36,579 nt of DNA from Streptomyces thermovulgaris (GCF_002155915.1 NZ_MUME01000107.1:1-36579), one strand, 5' to 3'; counted from the stretch's first letter, positions 1 to 8,469 are shown. Notes: generated from the sequence alone by a model not told the origin. Translations and numbers: made by a program.

Positions 1-1028
1 AGGAACATCAGCCCGCAGATCGGCAGCATGATCCGGGCCATCCGCCGCAGGGCCGCCCGGGTGTTGGCGGCCAGCCGCGCCGGGTCGTGCGAGCCCTCCA
101 CGGTCAGCGAGGCGCCCATGTTGATGGCGAGCAGGTTGACCGTTCCGCCGATCGTCGTCGTGATGTAGAAGTACGCGTTGTCCGCGGAGCTGACCTGCGA
201 GGCGATGATCACCGGCACCATGTAGACGACCGCGAGCGAGAACAGCGAGCCGGTGTAGTCGCCGGCCAGGAACCGCCCGAGCTCCCTCGTCGTCGGCGGT
301 TTCGCGTGGTCCTCGGTCGCCTTCACATGCCGGGGCACCAGGCGCCGGAACACCAGCCAGCCCAGCGGCACGATGGAGAAGGCGATCGCCAGCCCCCAGG
401 AGACGAAGACACCCGTCGCCGGGATCACGGCGGCCAGGGCGACCAGCAGCGCCAGCTTCACCGCCGAGAACACGGTGTTGCCGACCGGCACCCAGGGGGC
501 GCTGCGCAGCCCGGTCAGCACCCCGTCCTGCAGGGTGAGCAGGTTCCAGGCCACCACGACGACGACGAAGCCCAGGCCGTACAGGGGTTCGTGCAGGAAG
601 CGGTACGACGGCCCCCACAGGTCCAGCGTGAACAGGAAGACCCCGGCCGCGCAGGCCACGATCAGCGAACTGGTCGCATAGGTGAGGGCGATCAGACGGC
701 CGGTGGCATGGCCGGAGACCGGGATGAAGCGGGCCAGGGCGCCGGTGAGCGTCACCGCGGTCAGCCCGGCGAGCAGCTTCATGGCGGCGATGGCGGCCGA
801 GCCCTGGCCGACCGCGTCGGCGGAGTAGTAACGGGCGGCGACCAGCCAGTAGCCGAGGCCCAGCACCGCGGAGATCCCGGTGTTGAGCATCAGCGCATAG
901 GCGTTGCGGAACAGCGGATTGCCGCCGCCGGGCCGGTCCCGTCCGGGCAGCCGCAGCCGGCGCCCCGGCTGTTCGGGAGTGCGGGGCTCGGGGGCCGACG
1001 CCTCGGTGGCGGTGGTCGTGTCAGACAC
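1..1028 (-). CDS. Wzx-like polysaccharide flippase (3' end beyond window)
   Basis: I translated this from the reverse strand; the frame is open from a GTG at 1028 through base 1 with no stop, so the C-terminus lies outside the window. After about 35 polar, proline-rich residues there are repeated hydrophobic segments (for example around AYALMLNTGISAVLGLGYWLV and FVVVVVAWNLLTL) typical of the MATE/Wzx lipopolysaccharide-flippase fold. The family moves lipid-linked oligosaccharides across the cytoplasmic membrane; the substrate here is unknown. The GTG overlaps the end of the deacetylase gene by 8 bases, so translation is probably coupled. It is the last visible gene of a four-gene glycan operon. 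The flippase-type call is firm; the exact family (Wzx versus another MOP exporter) is less so. Confidence 0.82.
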   Translation of the reverse strand, partial: MSDTTTATEASAPEPRTPEQPGRRLRLPGRDRPGGGNPLFRNAYALMLNTGISAVLGLGYWLVAARYYSADAVGQGSAAIAAMKLLAGLTAVTLTGALARFIPVSGHATGRLIALTYATSSLIVACAAGVFLFTLDLWGPSYRFLHEPLYGLGFVVVVVAWNLLTLQDGVLTGLRSAPWVPVGNTVFSAVKLALLVALAAVIPATGVFVSWGLAIAFSIVPLGWLVFRRLVPRHVKATEDHAKPPTTRELGRFLAGDYTGSLFSLAVVYMVPVIIASQVSSADNAYFYITTTIGGTVNLLAINMGASLTVEGSHDPARLAANTRAALRRMARIMLPICGLMF

Positions 1029-1824
1029 GGCTGCGGAGGGCCTTCCGGCGGACCTGACGTGCTCTGCGGACCAGGGCGTACCCCTTGGTGAGGACGCGGT
1101 CCTTGGCGAAGTTCCGGGCGATCGCGCGGCCCTGGACGAGCCGTTCGAACTCCTCGAGGGTGGTGCTGCGGCGCACGGTGAGCCGTTGCAGGGCGTACGG
1201 ACCCTGCCGGCGGCGTGCCAGGCCGTTGCCGACGGCGAGGGCCTGCCTGAAGCCCGCCGCCCGCACCCGTGCCCGCACCCGGCGGTCGGAGTAGCCGAAG
1301 GGATAGGCGAAGGAGACCGGGGCGGTGCCCAGTTCACCGGTGACGATCTCCTTGCAGCGGATCAGCTCCGACCACAGGGCGTCGTCGTCGATCTGGTCCA
1401 GCTGCGGATGGGTGTGGCTGTGCCCGCCGATCTCGACTCCCTCGGCCGCGAGGGCGCGCACCTGGTCCCAGTCGAGCATGGTGTCCGGGGCGCCCCCGGT
1501 GTCGTGGGCCCCTCTGATCCAGCCGGTGGAGACGAACAGCGTGGCCGGGAAGCCGTGTTTCGCCAGCACGGGCAGGGCGTGCCGGTGGACGCCCTCGTAG
1601 CCGTCGTCGAAGGTGATCAGCACGGGGTCCGGGGGCAGCGGCACGAAGCCCTCCGAGCGCCAGTGGGCGGCCAGCTGGGAGGCGGTCACCGGGTGGAGGC
1701 CCAGGCCCTTGATCACACCCATCTGCTCCGCGAACGCCTCCGGTGTCACGGACAGGGCGCGTGTGGCCCTGTTGGGCTTTGATGCGACCGCGTGGTACAT
1801 GAGCACCGGCACGGGTGCGTTCAT
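1021..1824 (-). CDS. polysaccharide deacetylase (NodB domain, CE4)
   Basis: A 267-residue protein starting MNAPVPVLMYHAV, the usual beginning of CE4 deacetylases without a signal peptide. NodB motif 1 is TFDDG (Asp73, Asp74); motif 2 is HSHTH (His135, His139), giving the Asp-His-His metal site; motif 3 is YPFGYSDRRVR. The family removes N- or O-acetyl groups from sugar polymers or lipid-linked sugars. The ATG overlaps the TGA of the upstream glycosyltransferase as ATGA, and its own TGA overlaps the flippase start, so it sits inside a translationally coupled cassette. No membrane segment or export signal is seen, suggesting it acts on a cytoplasmic lipid-linked precursor. The basic C-terminal tail could contact the membrane. 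Acetyl-sugar substrate is unknown. Confidence 0.9.
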   Translation of the reverse strand: MNAPVPVLMYHAVASKPNRATRALSVTPEAFAEQMGVIKGLGLHPVTASQLAAHWRSEGFVPLPPDPVLITFDDGYEGVHRHALPVLAKHGFPATLFVSTGWIRGAHDTGGAPDTMLDWDQVRALAAEGVEIGGHSHTHPQLDQIDDDALWSELIRCKEIVTGELGTAPVSFAYPFGYSDRRVRARVRAAGFRQALAVGNGLARRRQGPYALQRLTVRRSTTLEEFERLVQGRAIARNFAKDRVLTKGYALVRRARQVRRKALRSRV

Positions 1825-2828
1825 GCCTTCCCTCCCCCTTCTTGCCCGTCGCCGTTCTCGATCTCCACGATCCGGAAGCGGGTGCCGCCCAGGCGCGCCC
1901 GGATGCTGCCGACGGCGTAGCCGCCCGCGGCCGCGAGCACCCCGGCGACGATCGCGCCGGCCCGGCCCGCGCCGCCCGGCCGGGCCAGCAGCGCGTCGCG
2001 CACCCCGCGGGCCACTCCGGCGGGCAGGACCCGGGTGGTGTAACGGCGTTCTGACTCCAGGCCCTTGGCCGCGCCGACGCTGCGGGCCACCAGCGCCTTG
2101 GACAGGCCCTCGGCGTAGGCGCGGGAGCGGAAGTAGCGGAAGCGCTCGCGCGAGGCCGGCACCCGGTGGTGGATGACCGCGCGGTCGTCGATCAGGAGGA
2201 CCGCGTCCGGCCGGGCCTTGCCGAGCCGGATGCACAGCTCCGTCTCCTCGCAGCCCAGGGGGCGCTTGTCGCCGTCGCGTCCGATGCCGGTGGCGAAGCC
2301 GCCCGCCACGTCGAACGCCGTGCGCCGGAAGGAGGCGTTGCCGCCGAGCACATTGCGCACCCGGACCCGGCCCGGGGGCAGTCCCCTGTAGGTGCAGCCC
2401 ACCACCCAGTCGAACTCCTCCGGGAACCAGGCCGGGCGGCGGCCCGAGGCCCAGATGGGCACCGTACGGCCGCCCACCGCCATCACCCTCGGGTCGGCGT
2501 ACCCCTCGGCGAAGTACCGCAGCCAGTCCCGCTCGGCCACCGCGTCGTCGTCGAGGAAGGCGATGATCTCGCCGCGGGAGGCGGCGATGCCGGTGTTGCG
2601 GCCGGCGGACAGGCCGCGGGGGCCCGCGTTGGCGAGCACCCGCACGTCCGCGGCCTCCTTGTACTCCCGCGTCAGCCGGTCCAGGAGCGCCTGGTTGTGG
2701 TCCACGACCAGGAGCGTCTCCAGGGCCGGCCGGGACTGCGCCCGCACCGAGGAGACCGCCGCGAGGATGTCCTCGTAGCGGTCCTCGGTGTAGACGCAGA
2801 TCACGACGGAGATGCCGGGATCGCTCAA
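1821..2828 (-). CDS. GT2-family glycosyltransferase
   Basis: A 335-residue GT-A glycosyltransferase. The N-terminal strand ISVVICVYTEDR, the DxD-like AFLDDDAVAE near residue 95 and the acceptor-side CEETELC are the usual GT2 landmarks. The C-terminal third has a weakly hydrophobic Ala/Gly-rich stretch (GAIVAGVLAAAGGYAVGSI) that may be a membrane anchor. I chose TTG at 2828 because it forms a TTGA overlap with the stop of the preceding gene, and the conserved fold begins six codons later; no better start lies between. It probably adds one sugar to a lipid-linked glycan that the neighbouring deacetylase modifies and the flippase exports. Donor and acceptor cannot be read from sequence. Confidence 0.88.
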   Translation of the reverse strand: MSDPGISVVICVYTEDRYEDILAAVSSVRAQSRPALETLLVVDHNQALLDRLTREYKEAADVRVLANAGPRGLSAGRNTGIAASRGEIIAFLDDDAVAERDWLRYFAEGYADPRVMAVGGRTVPIWASGRRPAWFPEEFDWVVGCTYRGLPPGRVRVRNVLGGNASFRRTAFDVAGGFATGIGRDGDKRPLGCEETELCIRLGKARPDAVLLIDDRAVIHHRVPASRERFRYFRSRAYAEGLSKALVARSVGAAKGLESERRYTTRVLPAGVARGVRDALLARPGGAGRAGAIVAGVLAAAGGYAVGSIRARLGGTRFRIVEIENGDGQEGGGKA

Positions 2829-3661
2829 GAGACCTCTCCCCGCACGGTGTCGAGCAGGGGGGAGTGCCGCTCCTGGCGGCGCAGCTCGCGCCGGTTGGAG
2901 CGCTCCTTGAGGATCACCCGCAGCACCCGCAGTCCGTCGCGCACGGCGCGCAGATTGCTGGTGCCGTGGATGCGCAGGTACTCGTGGCTGGGGATCTCCT
3001 GCACCCTCAGCCCGGCCTTGACCACTCTGATGTTCATCAGCGTCTCGACCTCGAAGCCGGTGCAGTCCAGATCGATCTTGTCCAGGCAGTGCCGCCAGAA
3101 GGCGTTGTAGCCGTAGCACAGGTCGGTGTAGCGGGCGCCGAACTTGCGGTTGACCGCGGCGCACAGGATCCGGTTGCCGAGCTTGCGGATGAAGGTCATG
3201 TCGTCGGTGCCGCCGCCGTTGGCGAACCGGGAGCCCTTGGCGAAGTCCGCTCCCGAGACCAGTGCGGAGACGAAGGAGACGATCTCGCCGCCGTCGGCCG
3301 AACCGTCCGCGTCGATCATCACGATGATGTCACCGGTGCACGCCTCGAAGCCGGTGATCAGGGCATCCCCCTTGCCCTTGCCGCGCTGCGTGACGACCTT
3401 CACGTCGGGCCACAGCTCGCGGGCCACCTCGACGGTGTTGTCGGTCGAGTGGCCGTCGACGAGAACCACTTCGTGTATCCACCCCGGAAGCGTCTTGAAG
3501 ACGTAGGGCAGGTTCTCCGCCTCGTTCATGGCGGGGATCACCACACTCACCGGCGGTGTGATCGCCAGGTGGGAGGAGATCGGCCGGAATGCGGTGGCCG
3601 TCGGTTCCCGTGTCTCCTGTGGTTCCTGTGCCGAGGAAGGCGGGCGCGGAACGGAGCCCAT
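2825..3661 (-). CDS. GT2 glycosyltransferase, dolichol-phosphate-mannose-synthase-like
   Basis: A 278-residue protein with about 37 polar residues before the GT-A fold (SVVIPAMNEAENLPYVFKTL). It has VDGHSTDNT, the metal-binding MIDADGSADG, and KGSRFANGGGTDDMT, all hallmarks of DPM1/GtrB-like enzymes that load sugars from nucleotide donors onto polyprenyl phosphate. No C-terminal GtrB-type transmembrane pair is present. The ATG at 3661 is preceded by AGAGGGA at a good distance. It is the first gene of the coupled cassette (stop overlaps the next TTG), so it may make the lipid-linked sugar used by the following transferase. The acceptor assignment is inference. Confidence 0.88.
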   Translation of the reverse strand: MGSVPRPPSSAQEPQETREPTATAFRPISSHLAITPPVSVVIPAMNEAENLPYVFKTLPGWIHEVVLVDGHSTDNTVEVARELWPDVKVVTQRGKGKGDALITGFEACTGDIIVMIDADGSADGGEIVSFVSALVSGADFAKGSRFANGGGTDDMTFIRKLGNRILCAAVNRKFGARYTDLCYGYNAFWRHCLDKIDLDCTGFEVETLMNIRVVKAGLRVQEIPSHEYLRIHGTSNLRAVRDGLRVLRVILKERSNRRELRRQERHSPLLDTVRGEVS

Positions 3662-4050
3662 GAGTCGTGTCCCTCTCGTCCGGCGGACCGCCCGCACGGG
3701 GCGGCCCGGCTGTCTGTCCGGTTCGAAAGGGGGGTTTGTCACCCGGGGCGCGCCGCAACGGCTCCTGGGCGCACGCCGGGTGGGTCGGTGAAGCTGGCCG
3801 GCCCGCCACATCGACGGCAGCCGGTCGCGCGGCACGGCTCGGTCACATCTGCGGTCACCGAGCACGGCACCCCCCTACCGCGCTCCGCGTCGGACGCGTC
3901 CTGGCTCTGACCCTCCCCTGAGCCGCTTGCTGACGCACCGATGCGGATGAGATGTACGACAGTATTGATGCTTGAACCAGTATGGCAAGACCTGGAATCA
4001 GGCCTCACATTTTTGTGGATTTTCCCGTTGTGAAACCGAGTGCGCGCCGG
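3662..4050. other. 389-bp intergenic region: long leader of the glycan operon
   Basis: No convincing gene is seen. The part next to the GNAT gene (about 3925-4045) is noticeably AT-richer than its surroundings and holds a plausible minus-strand promoter. The rest would be a roughly 290-nt untranslated leader for the glycosyltransferase operon. It contains a hairpin with arms GCTCGGT (3837-3843) and ACCGAGC (3857-3863). I see no riboswitch or JUMPstart motif that I can name. Confidence 0.5.
3959..3988 (-). promoter_or_regulatory. candidate promoter for the glycan operon
   Basis: Read on the minus strand, TTGCCA (3988-3983) and TACTGT (3964-3959) are separated by 18 bases, a good vegetative-type -35/-10 pair in an AT-rich patch. 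It points toward the GT2 gene starting at 3661. Transcription would start near 3952. Confidence 0.45.
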
Positions 4051-5145
4051 TCACAGCCTTGATCGGATTTTTCCTATCCGCTTGAGGATCCTGTCCGCGG
4101 GCTCGAACAGCTCCGGCCGTGACTGCACCGTGTTCCGCAGCGCCCGCACCGGGGCGCGGTGCGCCCGGTGTGCGATCGCCACGGGGTGACGTCGTGTCAC
4201 CCACCCCTCGGACACGTGGAGTTCACGTGTCTTCAGGGAGTCCTTGTACCTCTTCTGGCCCCGGCCGAGGTCGATGTGGGCGATGCCGTCGTCGGCGGCG
4301 GCCTCGGCCATGTGCAGATACATGATCAGTCCCGGGGAGAACCGTCCGTACGCCGGGTCGTACGCCGGGAACCAGGAGGAGAGCACCCGTTCGGTGCGCA
4401 GTCCGAAGTGGGCGGCGACCGGGCGGCCGTTCGCGTACAGCACCGACAGAATGCCCGCGAACGGGTCGGAGCGGGTGTGGAACAGCCGGGTGACCAGAGC
4501 GGTGATCCATGCGTGTGCGAAGCGGTCGCTGCGTCCGGTCCGCCGGTACTGGGCGGACTTCCAGCTCATCAGGGTGCGCAGCACGGCCGGGTCGCGTTCG
4601 TCGTGGACATAGCGCACGGGGCCCACGTCGCGGCCCAGCCTGCGCTCCTTGGCCCGGGTGCCGCGCAGGAAGCTCGGTGAACGGGCGCGCAGTTCGCGCA
4701 GATAGACGTCGTAGCCCTGGTCCACGTCCATGACCGGGGACGCGAAGGTGCCGGTGGCGCCGGCCTCGAACGGCTCCTGGCCCGCCACCAGGTGGTCGTA
4801 CTCCCAGATGGCCAGTTTGCAGGCCCGCAGCAGCTCACGGGCGTCCCAGGTGAAGCCGGGCCGGTGGACCAGGCCCTGGCAGTCGGAGAGGCCGAGCCCG
4901 ATGGCCCGGCCGACGCCGGTGGCCGTTCTCTGGAACGGGAAGAACGCGGCCGGCTCGCCCCTCTCGCGGATCACCGCGATCCTCACCCCGCGTCGGCAGC
5001 TGCCCACCGCGAGGGCGAACTCGGGGGAGAGGAACGGGTTCGCCAGCTCCTCCAGGCCGTGCAGATGAGCCTTGGACTGCATGGCCGTCCACGCCGCCCG
5101 GTCGGCGGCGCTCAGCTCGCCGGGGCGGTACACGCTGATGTCCAC
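4051..5145 (-). CDS. GNAT acetyltransferase, CelD/FemAB-like
   Basis: A 364-residue protein with the two-lobed GNAT layout of the CelD/BcsL (Acetyltransf_6) group: an N-terminal half with FFPFQRTATGVGRAIGLGLSD and a C-terminal half with PVAAHFGLRTERVLSSWFPAYDP, GLIMYLHMAEAAADDGIAHIDLGRG and the KRYKDSLKT segment. Relatives occur in exopolysaccharide and cell-wall loci and transfer acyl or aminoacyl groups to sugars or peptides. The start is GTG at 5145, one base after the stop of the upstream membrane-protein gene, so the two are probably cotranscribed. Location beside the glycosyltransferase cassette suggests it decorates the same polymer (inference). Confidence 0.82.
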   Translation of the reverse strand: MDISVYRPGELSAADRAAWTAMQSKAHLHGLEELANPFLSPEFALAVGSCRRGVRIAVIRERGEPAAFFPFQRTATGVGRAIGLGLSDCQGLVHRPGFTWDARELLRACKLAIWEYDHLVAGQEPFEAGATGTFASPVMDVDQGYDVYLRELRARSPSFLRGTRAKERRLGRDVGPVRYVHDERDPAVLRTLMSWKSAQYRRTGRSDRFAHAWITALVTRLFHTRSDPFAGILSVLYANGRPVAAHFGLRTERVLSSWFPAYDPAYGRFSPGLIMYLHMAEAAADDGIAHIDLGRGQKRYKDSLKTRELHVSEGWVTRRHPVAIAHRAHRAPVRALRNTVQSRPELFEPADRILKRIGKIRSRL

Positions 5146-5146
5146 G

Positions 5147-5629
5147 TCAGGAGCCCTGTCTCTTCGCCGTACGGCCGCACCGGCGCCGTACCAGAACCAG
5201 CAGGAGAACGAGGGAGCTGAACGCGGTGACGGCCGTCAGCCCGCCGCTGACGGACCATCGGTGCAGGGTCAGCATTCCCTGGGCGACCAGCATGTCGAGG
5301 ACGACGGCGCCCGCCACCGAGACGAGCGCACGGCTGAAGGGATCCAGTCCGCGCAGTGTGGCCGCGAGGGCGGCGGCCGGTGCCGCCACCAGGAGAAACA
5401 GTGTCAGCGGACCACGCAGAACGGAGTCCGATCCGGTGAGTGCGAGCAGCACGCCGGTCCCCCCGACGGCCGTCGCGGCGCCCGCGAGCAGCGGCGACAG
5501 GTCCCTCCCCGGCCCTGGTCGCTCCGTCGCGGCGCCCTGTGATGAAGCTGTGGAGACGTCCATGGTCTGCATTGGCGACTTTGCCCCCCGAAGCGCCGGA
5601 TGCCAGGCTTCAATGTCGCGCAGTCGCAC
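5147..5629 (-). CDS. small multi-spanning membrane protein of unknown function
   Basis: Up to 160 residues with about four hydrophobic segments (LLAGAATAVGGTGVLLAL, GPLTLFLLVAAPAAALAATL, VSVAGAVVLDMLVAQGML, GGLTAVTAFSSLVLLLVLV) and a very basic tail. I do not recognise a named family. The start is uncertain: the longest form uses GTG at 5629 with almost no ribosome-binding site, while ATG at 5572 follows a GGGGGG run about 12 bases upstream. A TTGACG with a weak -10 lies just inside the long form, which would favour 5572. It is the first gene of a two-gene unit with the GNAT gene and diverges from the lipase gene, with a 237-bp gap. Confidence 0.65.
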   Translation of the reverse strand: MRLRDIEAWHPALRGAKSPMQTMDVSTASSQGAATERPGPGRDLSPLLAGAATAVGGTGVLLALTGSDSVLRGPLTLFLLVAAPAAALAATLRGLDPFSRALVSVAGAVVLDMLVAQGMLTLHRWSVSGGLTAVTAFSSLVLLLVLVRRRCGRTAKRQGS

Positions 5630-5780
5630 GGGATCGTCAAGACACGGAATTCACCCGTAGGTGTTCTTGTGGGTGCTTGACTCCCCTCTCGGTGCCCTTC
5701 GTCCATCTCTGTTCGTTTTTCGGTCAGTTGGCCGAAGGGGCATGGCAAGGGTCCTTCCGGGCAACAAATCTGGTTGATCG

Positions 5781-5866
5781 TTAAAAAATTTTGGCATGGA
5801 CACTTCCTGTCAACACGCGTAGCTGGTACGACGGTTGTGGCAGAGATCCTGCTAAAGGGAGGTTCC
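5781..5866 (+). promoter_or_regulatory. lipase promoter region and ribosome-binding site
   Basis: An AT-rich run (TTAAAAAATTTTGGCATG, 5781-5798) followed by ACACTTCCTGTCAACACGCG lies upstream of the secreted lipase. From memory, similar TTGGCATGGACACTTCCTGTCAA-type blocks precede other Streptomyces secreted hydrolases, but I cannot verify this and no unambiguous -10 is visible. AAAGGGAGG at 5854-5862 is a strong ribosome-binding site that fixes the ATG at 5867. Confidence 0.45.
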
Positions 5867-6673
5867 ATGAGACGTTCCCGGTTTGTCGCCTATATCGGTT
5901 CTCTCCTCCTGGCCGTCGGACTCGCCCTGACCGGGGCAGCGGCGGCCCACGCATCCCCATCGGCCGCCGCGGGCGGCTACGTGGCCCTCGGCGACTCCTA
6001 CTCCTCCGGGGTCGGCGCCGGCAGCTACATCGACTCCAGCGGCAGCTGCAAACGCAGCACGAAGGCGTACCCGTACCTGTGGAACGCCGCGCACTCACCC
6101 TCGTCGTTCGCCTTCACCGCCTGCTCGGGCGCCCGGACGGACGACGTACTGGCGAACCAGCTCGGCCCGCTCAACTCCAGCACCGCACTCGTGTCGATCA
6201 CCGTCGGCGGCAACGACGCCGGGTTCGCCGACGTCATGACGACCTGTGTGCTCCAGTCCGACAGCGCCTGCATCTCGCGCATCAACACCGCGAAGGCGTA
6301 CGTCGACTCGACCCTGCCCGGAAAGCTCAGCAACCTCTACTCGGCGATCCGTGCCAAGGCGCCCAACGCGCGCGTGGTCGTGCTCGGCTACCCCCGCTTC
6401 TACCAGCTCGGCCAGCTCTGCCTGGGCCTGTCCGAGACCAAGCGCGCCGCCATCAACGGCGCGGCCGACCACCTCAACGCCGCCATCGCGAGGGTCGTCG
6501 CGAACCACGGCTTCGTCTTCGGCGACGTCCGTCCCGCCTTCAGCGGCCACGAGATCTGCTCCGGCAACTCCTGGCTGCACAGCGTCGACTGGCTGAACAT
6601 CGGCAACTCCTACCACCCGACGGCAGCCGGCCAGTCCGGTGGCTATCTGCCGGTCCTCACCAACGCGGCCTGA
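5867..6673 (+). CDS. secreted SGNH/GDSL lipase-esterase
   Basis: A 268-residue extracellular hydrolase. A basic start (MRRSRF), hydrophobic core and AAAHA give a Sec signal peptide ending near residue 29. Block I is GDSYSSG (Ser44 nucleophile), block III is VGGNDAGF, and block V is SYHPTAAGQ with the catalytic His; six cysteines in the mature part fit three disulfides. Length and many segments (CKRSTKAYP, FTACSGARTDDV, VVVLGYPRFYQLG) match the S. rimosus GDSL lipase as I remember it, a lipase/arylesterase. I chose ATG 5867 over longer in-frame starts because of the AAAGGGAGG site and the signal peptide. It is monocistronic in appearance. Confidence 0.95.
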   Translation: MRRSRFVAYIGSLLLAVGLALTGAAAAHASPSAAAGGYVALGDSYSSGVGAGSYIDSSGSCKRSTKAYPYLWNAAHSPSSFAFTACSGARTDDVLANQLGPLNSSTALVSITVGGNDAGFADVMTTCVLQSDSACISRINTAKAYVDSTLPGKLSNLYSAIRAKAPNARVVVLGYPRFYQLGQLCLGLSETKRAAINGAADHLNAAIARVVANHGFVFGDVRPAFSGHEICSGNSWLHSVDWLNIGNSYHPTAAGQSGGYLPVLTNAA

Positions 6674-7051
6674 TCTCTGCCCTTCCTGTCCCGCACATCG
6701 TTCCCCACGGACAACCCCCCACGAATGACAACCCCCCACGAATGAAGAGACGGAAGCCGTCCTCGCGGCCGTCTTCGCGGCGGAGGCCCTGCCTGCCGGG
6801 GTCTCCGTCCGTGCCGTCGACGGGACCCCCGTCCGTGCCGGCGGCGGAGGAAGCCGGCGGAGCGGGGCGACGGAGGAGGACGGCCGGATCTCCTCTCTCC
6901 TCGTTCCTCCTCTCGTTCTCCCCTTGTCTTTCTCCCCGTCCGACCCGCGTTTTCGGCCCGCTCGTCCGTACTTCTCCAAAGGGGCGCGTCCGCTGCGCGC
7001 ACCGCACATGACAGGTCGGGCCCACGACGACCGGCGGAGAGGGGGCGACGA
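6674..7051. other. 378-bp intergenic region with short direct repeats
   Basis: No gene is supported. It contains a 17-bp tandem duplication just after the lipase (6710-6745) and two copies of CCGTCCGTGCCG (6805-6816 and 6829-6840, 24-bp period). The sigma-factor promoter must lie in the later part, but I cannot identify its elements. Confidence 0.6.
6710..6745 (+). repeat. 17-bp tandem repeat downstream of the lipase
   Basis: The unit GACAACCCCCCACGAAT occurs at 6710-6726 and 6727-6743, and the next two bases repeat as well. It could be replication slippage. No hairpin is formed by it. Confidence 0.85.
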
Positions 7052-7594
7052 GTGGAGGCGGACGAGCTTCTGGTGCTCGTGGCAAGGGGCGACCAGAAGG
7101 CATTCGAGAAGCTGTACGACCTGGTGGCCGGGCCCGTCTACGGGCTGGTGCAGCGCGTGGTGCGCGACCCCGCCCAGTCCGAGGAGGTGGCCCAGGAGGC
7201 GCTGCTCGACCTGTGGCGCTCCGCCGCGAGGTTCGACCCCCGGCGGGGCAGCGCCCTGTCCTGGGTGCTCACCCTCGCCCACCGCCGTGCCGTGGACCGG
7301 GTGCGCAGCGCCCGCGCCGCCGGTGAACGCGAGCGCCGGGAAGCGCTGCGCGCCGCCTCGCCCGCCTTCGACCATGTCACCGAGGAGGTCGAGGCCGGCC
7401 TGGAACGCGAGTGGGTGCGGCGCTGCCTGGACCGTCTCACCGCGTTGCAGCGCCAGTCCGTCACCCTCGCCTATTACGACGGCTACACCTACCGCGAAGT
7501 GGCCGAACGGCTGTCCCTGCCCCTGGGCACGGTCAAGACGCGGATGCGCGACGGACTCACCCGGCTGCGCGAGTGCCTGGGAGGGGCCGCATGA
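7052..7594 (+). CDS. ECF sigma factor (SigK/ECF19-like)
   Basis: A 180-residue ECF sigma factor. Region 2 includes AFEKLYDLVAGPVYGLVQRVVRDPAQSEEVAQEALLDLWR (core binding and -10 recognition). Region 4 is LTALQRQSVTLAYYDGYTYREVAERLSLPLGTVKTRMRDGLTRLR, the helix-turn-helix for the -35 element. The start is GTG at 7052 with GAGAGGGGG about six bases before it. The stop overlaps the ATG of the next gene (ATGA), an RskA-like anti-sigma factor; this pairing and the sequence style place it with SigK-type (ECF19) regulators. The family usually controls its own operon and a small set of envelope or redox genes. The inducing signal is not visible. Confidence 0.93.
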   Translation: MEADELLVLVARGDQKAFEKLYDLVAGPVYGLVQRVVRDPAQSEEVAQEALLDLWRSAARFDPRRGSALSWVLTLAHRRAVDRVRSARAAGERERREALRAASPAFDHVTEEVEAGLEREWVRRCLDRLTALQRQSVTLAYYDGYTYREVAERLSLPLGTVKTRMRDGLTRLRECLGGAA

Positions 7595-8403
7595 GCCCGC
7601 TCGCCCGTCTGCTGCGCCGCGAGGACCTGCACTCGCTGGCCGCGCCCTACGCCCTCGACGCCCTGGACCCCGCCGAACGGGCCCGCTTCGAAAGGCATCT
7701 GAGGCGCTGCCGGCCGTGCGACGCCGAGGTGCGCGCCCTGTCCGAGGACGCGGCCAGGCTGGCCTGCTCCACGGCGGCTCCGCCGCCCCCCGCGCTGCGC
7801 GACCGGGTCCTGGCCGCCGTACGCGACACTCCCCAGGAGCCCGCGCCGGCGCGAGGGCGCACGCCCCGGCTTCCCCCGCATGTCTGGGGCACCCAGCCAC
7901 CGCCCGCACGCATCCGTGCGCCCCGGCCGCGCCCCCTGTTCGTTCCGTTCGCCACCACGACCGCCGCCGCGGCGCTCGTCGTCGCCGCGCTGTTCGCCGT
8001 CCAGGCGCACCGGACCCGGGAGGAACTGGACGCCCAGCGGGACCGGACACGTGAGATCACCCGGGTGCTGGCCGCCCCCGACGCACGGGCCGCCACCGGC
8101 CGGGACGCACGGGGCCGCGGCATCGCAGTGATCGCCTCCGCCTCCGAGGGGCGGGCCGTGGTCGCCCTGGACGGATACGGGGCCCCGCCCGCCGGCCGGG
8201 TGCACCAGCTCTGGCTCATGCGCCCCGGCGCACCACCACGCTCCCTGGGACTCCTCACGGAGGGCGAGCCACTGACCGTCACAGACCTTGAGAGAACGGC
8301 CACTTCACTGGCCGTCACGGTCGAGCCCGAGGGCGGTTCGGACCTGCCCACCACCCGGCCCTTTGTCCAACTCACCTTGAAAACGGTCGGATTCGGAGAG
8401 TAA
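7591..8403 (+). CDS. zinc-binding anti-sigma factor, RskA-like
   Basis: A 270-residue membrane anti-sigma factor, translationally coupled to the sigma gene. The N-terminal anti-sigma domain has the zinc motif His36-x3-Cys40-x2-Cys43 (FERHLRRCRPC). A proline-rich linker leads to a single transmembrane helix near residues 117-138 (FATTTAAAALVVAALFAVQ). The extracytoplasmic part (IAVIASASEGRAVVALDGYGAPPAGRVHQLWLM) is the RskA C-terminal domain. In the family, regulated proteolysis or thiol oxidation releases the sigma factor. The metal triad suggests redox or zinc sensitivity, but this is inference. Its likely target is the protein encoded just upstream. Confidence 0.93.
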   Translation: MSPLARLLRREDLHSLAAPYALDALDPAERARFERHLRRCRPCDAEVRALSEDAARLACSTAAPPPPALRDRVLAAVRDTPQEPAPARGRTPRLPPHVWGTQPPPARIRAPRPRPLFVPFATTTAAAALVVAALFAVQAHRTREELDAQRDRTREITRVLAAPDARAATGRDARGRGIAVIASASEGRAVVALDGYGAPPAGRVHQLWLMRPGAPPRSLGLLTEGEPLTVTDLERTATSLAVTVEPEGGSDLPTTRPFVQLTLKTVGFGE

Positions 8404-8469
8404 GCGTCAATCCCCTTACGCGTTGCGTGAATCCTGTGGACGCGATGCATGAGTGCCCCTAGAGGGCGA

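Noticed and set aside
6805..6840. Short repeats before the sigma-factor gene as a CRISPR or regulatory array
   Set aside because: Only two copies of a 12-base sequence, with no regular spacers.
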